DNA from: Geobacter sp. AOG1 | GTDB taxonomy: Bacteria; Desulfobacterota; Desulfuromonadia; Geobacterales; Geobacteraceae | Length of the DNA stretch: 64,000 bases | Direction of reading: 5' to 3' | NCBI RefSeq assembly: GCF_019972315.1 | Contig: NZ_BLIZ01000001.1 | Coordinates: 2,424,558 to 2,488,557, forward strand | Part shown: positions 7,686 to 15,227 of the stretch, piece after piece | Position numbering within the stretch: position 1 is the first letter of the stretch | How the letters are laid out: every line of letters begins with the position of its first letter | The notes under the pieces: model-generated | Told to the model about the DNA's origin: nothing | What the model saw: only the letters and a program-made list of their open reading frames with translations | Database searches by the model: none | Program-made: the position numbers and the translations under genes

Positions 7686-8873
7686 ATGAATGTTCCCAAA
7701 AAGAAGACGGTCATAATCGCCATCATTGTCATTCTCGTGGTATCGGCCGGGGCTGCGGCCGCCAGGAAGTTCTTCGCACCCCAGAAGATCACCTACATCA
7801 CTGCACCGGCCTCCCGCCTTGCCCTGGAGGAGAGCGTGCTCGCCACCGGTATCCTGAAGGCATTCAAGACGGTCGCGGTTGGGGCCCAGGTCAATGGGCA
7901 GCTCAAGACTCTCCACGTCGCCCTGGGCGACAAGGTGAAGAAAGGGCAACTGCTGGCGGAGATTGACCCGGTCCTCCCGCAGAACACCCTCAAGGACGCC
8001 GAAGCCCAGGTGGAGAACCTGCAGGCGCAGAAGCGCTCGAAGCAGGCTCTCCTGAAGCAGTACGAGCTGGCCTACCAGCGCCAGAGCCAGATGAACGCCA
8101 AGGATGCCGGTTCCCGTGCCGACCTTGAGAGTGCGCAAGCCCAGCTTGAGAGCACCCGGTGTGACATCACCTCCCTGGTGGCCCAGATCAAAAAGGCGAT
8201 CATTGCGGTTGATACGGCCAGGGCCAACCTGGGTTACACCCGTATCCATGCCCCCATCGACGGGACCGTCATCTCCATCGACACCGAAGAGGGGCAGACC
8301 GTGGTATCGAACCAGTCGGCCACGACAATTCTGACCCTGGCCACCCTGGATACCATGACGGTCAAGGCAAAAATTTCCGAAGCGGATGTGACGCGGGTCA
8401 AGCCCGGACTTTCGACCTACTTCACCCTGCTGGGGGACAGCGATACCCGGTATTACGGGAGGCTGCGGGCCATAGAGCCCGGTCCGGTAAACGGGACCTC
8501 AACTACCGGAACGAGCAGCACCAGCAGTTCCAGTTCGGCAATTTACTACTACGGCCTCTTTGAAGTGCCCAATCCCGATAACAAGCTGAAAGTGTCCATG
8601 ACCACCCAGGTGGCGGTGGTGCTGAATCAGGCGAAACAGGCGCTCTGCATCCCGGTTTCGGCTCTTGGGGAAAAGCAGAAGGACGGCACGGCGACTGTTC
8701 GGGTGTTGGCGGGGGAACAGCCGGAAACCCGGACGATCCGCACCGGCATCTCCAACAATGTGCAGATTCAGGTTCTGGACGGCTTGAAAGAGGGGGAAAA
8801 GGTAATCATCGGCGACAGTTCCAGCCTGCCGAAAACCGATTCAAGCAAAATGCCCCCTCCGGGGAGACGGTAG
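7686..8873 (+). CDS. macA: MacA-like periplasmic efflux adaptor
   Basis: This 395-residue membrane-fusion protein links the MacB-type ABC transporter to an outer-membrane channel. An N-terminal hydrophobic anchor (about residues 8-27) precedes the first lipoyl half (VNGQLKTLHVALGDKVKKGQLLAEID). A helical hairpin rich in Q, A and E follows at about 105-165, then the second lipoyl half (YTRIHAPIDGTVISIDTEEGQTV) and beta-barrel and membrane-proximal domains. A Ser/Thr run near residues 272-290 (TSTTGTSSTSSSSS) is an unusual insertion in the barrel domain. The stop is two bases from the macB start, so the genes are coupled. The match to MacA is strong; the substrate is unknown. Confidence 0.92.
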   Translation: MNVPKKKTVIIAIIVILVVSAGAAAARKFFAPQKITYITAPASRLALEESVLATGILKAFKTVAVGAQVNGQLKTLHVALGDKVKKGQLLAEIDPVLPQNTLKDAEAQVENLQAQKRSKQALLKQYELAYQRQSQMNAKDAGSRADLESAQAQLESTRCDITSLVAQIKKAIIAVDTARANLGYTRIHAPIDGTVISIDTEEGQTVVSNQSATTILTLATLDTMTVKAKISEADVTRVKPGLSTYFTLLGDSDTRYYGRLRAIEPGPVNGTSTTGTSSTSSSSSAIYYYGLFEVPNPDNKLKVSMTTQVAVVLNQAKQALCIPVSALGEKQKDGTATVRVLAGEQPETRTIRTGISNNVQIQVLDGLKEGEKVIIGDSSSLPKTDSSKMPPPGRR

Positions 8874-8875
8874 CC

Positions 8876-10834
8876 ATGGGGAAGCCGCTCCTGGAAATAT
8901 ACGGTCTGGTGCGCCGCTTCTCGACGGGGGATCAGCAGATCGACGTTCTCAAAGGGATTGACCTGACCATTCGGGCCGGGGAAATGGTGGCGATTGTCGG
9001 CGCGTCCGGTTCGGGCAAATCCACGCTGATGAATATCCTCGGCTGTCTGGACCGCCCCAGCGAGGGGAGCTACCGGATCGACGGACGTGAGACCGGCAGC
9101 CTCTCCGATGATGAACTTGCCAGCCTCCGGCGGGACTACTTCGGGTTTATCTTCCAGCGTTACCACCTGCTGCCGCACCTGACCGCTGCTCAGAATACCG
9201 AGATACCGGCAATCTACGCCGGTATCAACAAACATTCCCGGCAGGAACGTTCCCGCAAGCTTCTTGAGCGCCTTGGTCTTGGTGATCGGAGCGAGCATCG
9301 TCCCAACCAGCTTTCCGGCGGTCAGCAACAGCGGGTCAGTATCGCCAGGGCGCTGATGAACGGCGGTGACGTCATCCTGGCGGATGAACCTACCGGCGCT
9401 CTGGACAGTAAGAGCGGCAAGGAAATGATGGCGGTCCTGCATGAACTGCACGCCAACGGCCACACCATCATTCTGGTCACCCACGACCAGCAGGTGGCCG
9501 CCCATGCCGAACGGATCATCGAGATCAGCGACGGCACGATTGTCCGTGATCAGGCCAACCCGGACCGACAGGCAACAACGACTGCCACTCTGCCAACAAA
9601 GATTTCAGCCGAGCGGTCGGTCAACTTTGTCCAAGCCAATTGGGGAAGATTTGCTGAGGCTTTTAAGATGGCCCTCATCGCCATGCTTTCCCACCGCATG
9701 CGGACCCTGCTGACCATGCTCGGGATCATCATCGGCATCACCTCGGTTGTTTCGGTGGTGGCGCTGGGGCAGGGGGCGCAGCAGAAGGTCATCAAGGACA
9801 TCAGTGCTATGGGGACGAACGTTATCGACGTAAACCCCGGCAAGGATTGGGGGGACGAGGACGCTGCCAGTATCCAGACCCTCGTGCAGTCCGACCTGGA
9901 GGCGCTGAAAGCACAGGTATACGTGGACAGCGCCTCCCCGGCAACCGGGGGGAGCCAGTTGCTTCGCTACCGAAACGCCACCGCCAATGCTTCGGTGAAC
10001 GGCGTGAGCGAACAGTACTTCCGGGTCAAGGGGTACGACATCGCCGACGGCATCGCCTTTACCGCTGATGAGGTGAAACAGCAGGCCCAGGTGGTGGTGA
10101 TCGACCAGAACACCCGCAAGAAGTTTTTCTCCACGGAAGACCCCATCGGCAAGATACTCTTCATCGGCGAACTCCCCTGCCGGGTGATCGGTGTCACCAA
10201 GGAGAAGGACGGCCCCATGGGGAACAGCTCGAACCTTGAGGTCTGGATTCCCTACAGCTCTGCAATGAACCGTCTGCTGGGGCAGCAGTATTTCAGCTCC
10301 ATCTCGGTGCGTGTCAAGGACGGCATCTCCAACCAGGTGGCGGAACAGAGCATCACAAAGCTGATCACCCAGCGTCACGGCCGCAAGGACTTCTATACGA
10401 ACAGCAGTGACAGCATCATGAAGACCATCAACAAGACCACCACCACGCTGAAGCTGATGATCTCGGCCATTGCCGTCATCTCCCTCATCGTCGGCGGCAT
10501 CGGCGTCATGAACATCATGCTGGTATCGGTGACGGAACGGACCCACGAGATCGGCATCCGGATGGCGGTCGGGGCACGTCAGGAGGATATCATGCAGCAG
10601 TTCCTCATCGAGTCGGTCCTGGTCTGCCTGTTGGGGGGGATGATAGGCATTGTCTGCTCCTGGGGAGTCGGCAAGGTGTTCTCCCTGTTCGTGACGAGCT
10701 TCGCCATGCAGTTTTCGGTCATGTCCATTGTCTCGGCATTTTTCTGTTCAACTTTGATCGGTGTCATCTTTGGTTTCCTTCCGGCGCGTAACGCGGCGCG
10801 GTTGGATCCGATCGAAGCGCTGGCACGGGAGTAG
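8876..10834 (+). CDS. macB: MacB-like ABC transporter, ATPase and permease fused
   Basis: This 652-residue inner-membrane mechanotransmission ABC transporter has an N-terminal ATPase with Walker A GASGSGKST (about 38-46), signature LSGGQQQR, Walker B VILADEPTGALD and the switch VTHD. After a linker come membrane helix 1 (about residues 275-297), a large periplasmic MacB domain, and three C-terminal FtsX-like helices with NIMLVSVTERTHEIGIRMAVGA. Full length for the family. MacA lies two bases upstream and an outer-membrane lipoprotein follows, giving a complete tripartite exporter. Known MacAB systems export macrolides, lipopeptides, toxins or heme-like compounds; the substrate here is not deducible. 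Confidence 0.94.
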   Translation: MGKPLLEIYGLVRRFSTGDQQIDVLKGIDLTIRAGEMVAIVGASGSGKSTLMNILGCLDRPSEGSYRIDGRETGSLSDDELASLRRDYFGFIFQRYHLLPHLTAAQNTEIPAIYAGINKHSRQERSRKLLERLGLGDRSEHRPNQLSGGQQQRVSIARALMNGGDVILADEPTGALDSKSGKEMMAVLHELHANGHTIILVTHDQQVAAHAERIIEISDGTIVRDQANPDRQATTTATLPTKISAERSVNFVQANWGRFAEAFKMALIAMLSHRMRTLLTMLGIIIGITSVVSVVALGQGAQQKVIKDISAMGTNVIDVNPGKDWGDEDAASIQTLVQSDLEALKAQVYVDSASPATGGSQLLRYRNATANASVNGVSEQYFRVKGYDIADGIAFTADEVKQQAQVVVIDQNTRKKFFSTEDPIGKILFIGELPCRVIGVTKEKDGPMGNSSNLEVWIPYSSAMNRLLGQQYFSSISVRVKDGISNQVAEQSITKLITQRHGRKDFYTNSSDSIMKTINKTTTTLKLMISAIAVISLIVGGIGVMNIMLVSVTERTHEIGIRMAVGARQEDIMQQFLIESVLVCLLGGMIGIVCSWGVGKVFSLFVTSFAMQFSVMSIVSAFFCSTLIGVIFGFLPARNAARLDPIEALARE

Positions 10835-10844
10835 GCATGGCTGT

Positions 10845-10950
10845 GCAAAAAGTCCATCTGCTGCGTTACGCTCGACCCTCGTCACTGCGGCGTACCAGTA
10901 GTACGCCTCATTCCTCAGATCTCGCAAGCCTTGCATCTGGAGCTTTTTGC
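10845..10950. repeat. Imperfect palindromic intergenic element, copy 1
   Basis: A 106-base element is bounded by perfect terminal inverted repeats GCAAAAAG and CTTTTTGC. The next bases are also related in inverted form (TCCATCTGC and CAGATGC). Its centre has GGCGTACCAGTAGTACGCC. A diverged relative lies on the other side of the next gene at 12377-12501. It resembles the palindromic spacer repeats common in Geobacter-type genomes. Confidence 0.7.
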
Positions 10951-10979
10951 CCAGTCATGGGAGGAAATTGGAGGAAGTT

Positions 10980-12377
10980 GTGAAGCACCAAACAAACGAA
11001 AACCGAATCACCACCCTGATGCTGTTGGTACTATCTCTCCTCCTGGGAGGATGTAGTGGCCTGCTTCCGCGCAGCCAGTACGTCCGGCCGGACGTGGCAG
11101 TGCCGCAGCAGTGGCAGGCATCAACCGTCACCGGCTCATCCGTCGCCACAAAAGAGCAGTGGTGGCGTGATTTCAACGATTCGACCCTGACCGAACTAAT
11201 TGAACGGGCGCTCACAACCAACAACGACCTGGCGGCAGCCGCCATCAAGGTGCGTCGCGCCCAGCTGAATGCCAGTCTCTCCGATACCAACCTTAGCCCC
11301 TCCGTGAGTGTAACGGCCAGCAGCAGCATAAGCCACGACCTGAAGAATCACGTGGATAGCAAGTCAAGCGGTGCCACCGGTACCGCAAGCTATGAGCTGG
11401 ATCTGTGGGGAAGGCTTGCCAGCGCACGCGACGCCAGCCGATGGGAAGCGGAGGCGACCGAGTCTGACCGGCAGAGCACGGCACTGGCGCTGATCGGCAC
11501 CACGGCAGCCGATTACTGGCAGATCGCCTACCTGAACGAGCTGATTGACACCGCCCACGCGAGCATCGCTTATGCCGAGAAGATCCTGGAATTGGTGGAA
11601 GTGAAATACCAGGCCGGGGCCGTTTCCTCCCTGGATCTGGTTCAGGCCAGGCAGACAGTCGCCTCCCAGCGTGCCGAATTGACGCAGCTTCTTCGGCAGC
11701 GCACGGAGGCACGCAACGCCTTGGCGATCCTGTTCGACCAGGCGCCGGAGAACAGCGTGCCCGAACGGCAACGATTGCCGGACGAAGCACTTCCGACGGT
11801 TTCTGCCGGACTCCCTGCAAGCCTGCTGGCTCAACGCCCCGATCTGAAGGCGGCGGAACAGAGGCTCAGAAAATTCCTGGCTAACATCGACAATACCCGG
11901 GCGAGTTACTATCCGGCTTTCACCCTCACCGGCACCCTTGGTACGAGCAGCACCAGTCTGTTAAACGTTCTGCAAAACCCTTACGCCGCCTTGGGAGCGG
12001 GTTTGACGCTGCCGTTCATCCAGTGGAATACCATGAAGCTGAACGTGAAGATCTCGAAGACGGAGTACGAGGAGGCGGTCGTAAACTTCCGCCAGACACT
12101 CTACTCCGCCCTGAGCGACGTGGAGAACGCCTTGGCGGGCCGAACCCGTTACGAAGAGGAGAACAAGCTCCTGGAAGAGTCTCTGGCCTTGGCGCGGAAG
12201 GCGGAGGAACTGGCCGAAGTCCGCTATCGTGCAGGGGCGACCCCTTTGCAGTCATGGCTGGATGCCCAGGAGAGCCGGCGGAGCGCGGAAAAATCGTTGG
12301 CGCAGAACCGGCTGAATCGTCTCACCAGCCAGATGAAACTGTACCAGTCCCTCGGAGGAGGTACGAACCTGCGATAA
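10980..12377 (+). CDS. Outer-membrane efflux lipoprotein (NodT/TolC family)
   Basis: This 465-residue outer-membrane channel completes the MacAB exporter. GTG 10980 is preceded by GGAGGAA at good spacing; the frame opens further upstream but only into the repeat. The N-terminus is a lipoprotein signal ending in the lipobox LGGC. Two outer-membrane efflux (OEP) repeats follow, with WWRDFNDSTLTELIERAL at the start and SYELDLWGRLASARD and YYPAFTLTGTLG later, all typical of the NodT subgroup. Long alpha-helical stretches alternate with beta segments. It is separated from macB by a repeat element, which might tune expression or mRNA decay. Confidence 0.9.
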   Translation: MKHQTNENRITTLMLLVLSLLLGGCSGLLPRSQYVRPDVAVPQQWQASTVTGSSVATKEQWWRDFNDSTLTELIERALTTNNDLAAAAIKVRRAQLNASLSDTNLSPSVSVTASSSISHDLKNHVDSKSSGATGTASYELDLWGRLASARDASRWEAEATESDRQSTALALIGTTAADYWQIAYLNELIDTAHASIAYAEKILELVEVKYQAGAVSSLDLVQARQTVASQRAELTQLLRQRTEARNALAILFDQAPENSVPERQRLPDEALPTVSAGLPASLLAQRPDLKAAEQRLRKFLANIDNTRASYYPAFTLTGTLGTSSTSLLNVLQNPYAALGAGLTLPFIQWNTMKLNVKISKTEYEEAVVNFRQTLYSALSDVENALAGRTRYEEENKLLEESLALARKAEELAEVRYRAGATPLQSWLDAQESRRSAEKSLAQNRLNRLTSQMKLYQSLGGGTNLR

Positions 12378-12501
12378 TACCAATTCCACATCAAGGCGCT
12401 ATCTGCGTTGGCTCGTCTTCGGCTCCTCAACGTACTGTCTGTACGCCTGCGTCGCCTCAATCCTCGCCGCCTTGATTTCATCCTTGATCAGAAATTGGTA
12501 T
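12377..12501. repeat. Imperfect palindromic intergenic element, copy 2
   Basis: A 125-base element is bounded by ATACCAATT and AATTGGTAT. The inside, CTGCGTTGG...CGTACTGTCTGTACGCC...CTCAATCCTCG...GCCTTGA, follows the same order of blocks as the element at 10845-10950. The remaining bases to 12675 hold a possible promoter with TTGACA at 12604 and a poor -10. Confidence 0.65.
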
Positions 12502-12675
12502 AACACCACCATTCCATGGTATCCACGGCACCAGGTCGGGGAACCATTGGCCGCGGTGCGGTACCTCCCTGCATCGCGGCCCTTTGTAAACAGCCCCTCG
12601 TGCTTTGACAATCCTGAAATATTGACTACTCTTGCTAGCAGAGTCCACACCATCAAGCTTTTACCGAGGAGCCCG

Positions 12676-15150
12676 ATGCAGACCCTGCTCGACCTGTTCC
12701 ACACGTTCCACTCCCGCGGAGAGAAGAGCGCGCTGGTCTATCGAACCGGCGTGCGCCGTCTCTCCCTTTCCTACCGGGAGCTCGCCGATTTGTCCCTCCG
12801 GATGAATGGATGGCTGGCGGCCCAGGGGGTCGGGGCGGGGGACCGGGTCGTCATCTGGGGGCCCAATTCACCCTGGTGGGTGACTGCTTTCTGGGGACTC
12901 ACGGCCCGGGGAGCGGTGGTGGTACCGGTGGATTTCATGTCGGGTCGGGAGCGGGCCGAGACCATTGCCCGCCTGACCGACGCCCGGTTGGTCATCCAGA
13001 GCCGCTTCAAGGCGGAACGGCTGACCGGCTGGCCGTCGGTCATGCTGGAAGAGTTGCCGTACCTCCTTGCCGATACGCCTCCCTTGGCGGACACCGCAAC
13101 CCCGAACCCGGACGACATGGCCCAGCTCATCTACACCTCGGGGACCACCGGCAACCCCAAGGGGGTGATTCTCACCCACCGCAACCTGATGGCCAATCTC
13201 CTCCAGGTGAACGGCCATATCCCCGTCGTGACGGACCGGTTCAGGTTCCTTTCCCTCCTTCCCCTCTCCCATATGTTCGAGCAGATGGGGGGCTTTTTCA
13301 CCCCCCTCTATCGGGGGAGTGCCATCGTCTACCTCCGCACGCTCAAGCCGTCGGCCATCATGGAAGCGCTGGCGGAAGAGGATGTCTACGCCGTCATTGC
13401 CGTTCCCCGTCTGTTGCAGCTGCTGCAGACCTCCATCATGGGGGAGCTGGCGGCACGGCATCTGAAAAGGCCGGTCGGCTGGCTTTTGGAGCGTTCAGCG
13501 GGGCTTTCCCCGGCCACCAGGAAACGGCTCTTCTTTCCCATCCAGCGCAAGTTCGGCCCCCATTTCACCCTCTTCGTCTCCGGCGGCGCCCCCCTTGACC
13601 CGGAGGTGTTCCGGTTCTGGAGCGGCCTCGGCTTCGCGGTGGTGGAGGGGTATGGACTGACCGAATGCGCACCGGTCCTGACCGCCAATACCATGGAGCG
13701 CCAGCTGGTCGGGTCGGTCGGTATGCCGCTGCCAGGTGTTGAGATCAGGCTTGACGAGCGCCAGGTTCTGGCCCGTGGCGCGAACGTTTTCCCCGGTTAT
13801 TACGGCAACGATGGCGCCACGCGCGCCGCCTTCACCCCTGATGGCTGGTTCAGGACCGGTGATCTGGGGGAGATCGATGCCGAAGGGTGGCTCCATATCC
13901 GGGGGCGGGAGAAGGAACTCATCGTCACGGGGGCGGGAATCAACGTCTATCCCGACGAAGTTGAGGGGGTGCTCGGCCGGGTCAGGGGGGTGCGAGAGGG
14001 GTGCGTGATCGGTCTCGACCGGGGGGCGGGGGAGGAAGTGCATGCGGTCCTCATTCTGGACGGGAGCGGCCGACCCGCCGACGAGATCGTCCGGGAGGCC
14101 AATGCCGGCCTGGATACGCTGCACCAGATCACCGGCTTTTCCCTCTGGCCCGAGGCGGAATTCCCCAAGACCACCACCCTCAAGGTCCGCAAGTTCATGG
14201 TGAAGGAGAAACTCAAGCAGGGGCGTGAAGTGCCGAGCGGCGAGGTCGCGGACCTCCTTGTCGGTCTCATCGCTCGTGCCACCGGGGCTTCCCCAGCGGA
14301 AATCCGCGAGGATGCTTTCCTGGTTGCGGATCTGGGGCTTACCTCCATCGGCCGGCTGGAGTTGGTTAATTTCCTGGAGCAGGAGTTCCGCCTCGACCTG
14401 GAAGATTCACTCATCGGACCCCAGACCCGGGTGAACGACCTGCGTGCCATCGTTGCCCGGCGGGAAAAGGTGGAAAGCCGCGACCGGTTCCGGTTCTGGC
14501 CGAACCGTCCCTGGGGGCGCTTCATCCGGATGGCCTGTGACCTCGTTGTTCACCGGCCGCTCCTTGCCTGTTTCGTCCGGTTGTGGGTCGAGGGTTCCCA
14601 CCGGCTGGCGGATCTTGACGGGCCGGTGCTGTTTGCCGCCAACCATCTCAGCTATTTCGACCAGCCGACCATCATGTCTGCTCTGCCAAGCTCCCTGCGC
14701 TACCGGACCGCCACGGCAGTCTGGGCCGAGTTCTTCTTCCAGAATTTTCGCAACATCTTTCAGCAGCTCTGGAAGCGTTCTACCTACGAGTACGGCACCA
14801 TCGCCCTCAACCTCTTTCCCCTCCCCCAGACCCGCGGCTTTCGCAGCTCTCTTCGCTTCATGGGGCGGCTGGCGGACCACGGCATAAACCTGCTGGTCTT
14901 CCCGGAAGGGGAGCGGTCAGAGGACGGCACCCTGCTTCCGTTCAAACAGGGGCTCGGCATCATGGTCCAGGAACTGGAAATGCCGGTGGTGCCGGTCAGG
15001 ATACGGGGGCTGGAGTATGTCTACCCCCGCGGGGCGTTCTGGCCGAAGCGGGGTGATGTGACGGTCACATTCGGCGAGCCGCTCCGCTTCCGGGGGGAAG
15101 GGGCGGAGGAGATCGTTGCAGCGACGCGGCAGGCGATAGAAAAATTGTAA
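12676..15150 (+). CDS. Fused acyl-CoA/ACP synthetase, acyl carrier domain and 1-acylglycerol-phosphate-type acyltransferase
   Basis: This 824-residue protein joins three activities. Residues about 1-530 form an AMP-dependent acyl-activating enzyme with YTSGTTGNPKG at 153-163, GYGLTE and GWFRTGD motifs. About 535-605 is an acyl carrier domain with the phosphopantetheine serine S557 in LGLTSIGRLEL. About 640-824 is a PlsC-type acyltransferase with H657-x4-D662 (NHLSYFDQP) and FPEGERS at 742-748. The start ATG 12676 follows GAGGAG. The design suggests that a fatty acid is activated, loaded on the built-in carrier and transferred to a lysophospholipid or glycerol phosphate, as in the Aas salvage enzyme but with the domains in the opposite order and an added carrier. 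The exact substrate is inferred. Confidence 0.85.
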   Translation: MQTLLDLFHTFHSRGEKSALVYRTGVRRLSLSYRELADLSLRMNGWLAAQGVGAGDRVVIWGPNSPWWVTAFWGLTARGAVVVPVDFMSGRERAETIARLTDARLVIQSRFKAERLTGWPSVMLEELPYLLADTPPLADTATPNPDDMAQLIYTSGTTGNPKGVILTHRNLMANLLQVNGHIPVVTDRFRFLSLLPLSHMFEQMGGFFTPLYRGSAIVYLRTLKPSAIMEALAEEDVYAVIAVPRLLQLLQTSIMGELAARHLKRPVGWLLERSAGLSPATRKRLFFPIQRKFGPHFTLFVSGGAPLDPEVFRFWSGLGFAVVEGYGLTECAPVLTANTMERQLVGSVGMPLPGVEIRLDERQVLARGANVFPGYYGNDGATRAAFTPDGWFRTGDLGEIDAEGWLHIRGREKELIVTGAGINVYPDEVEGVLGRVRGVREGCVIGLDRGAGEEVHAVLILDGSGRPADEIVREANAGLDTLHQITGFSLWPEAEFPKTTTLKVRKFMVKEKLKQGREVPSGEVADLLVGLIARATGASPAEIREDAFLVADLGLTSIGRLELVNFLEQEFRLDLEDSLIGPQTRVNDLRAIVARREKVESRDRFRFWPNRPWGRFIRMACDLVVHRPLLACFVRLWVEGSHRLADLDGPVLFAANHLSYFDQPTIMSALPSSLRYRTATAVWAEFFFQNFRNIFQQLWKRSTYEYGTIALNLFPLPQTRGFRSSLRFMGRLADHGINLLVFPEGERSEDGTLLPFKQGLGIMVQELEMPVVPVRIRGLEYVYPRGAFWPKRGDVTVTFGEPLRFRGEGAEEIVAATRQAIEKL

Positions 15151-15155
15151 GTTAT

Positions 15156-15204
15156 AGAGGACATAGGTGACAAAGAGGACGCAGGGGACGCAGGGGACGT
15201 AGAG
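15156..15204. repeat. Short degenerate tandem repeat
   Basis: The spacer before the P-type ATPase contains repeated units of the form GAGGAC, GACGCAGGG, GACGCAGGG, GACGTAGAG. It is a small low-complexity repeat with no other visible signal. Confidence 0.5.
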
Positions 15205-15227
15205 AGTTGCCCAGAAGGGTTTAAACC

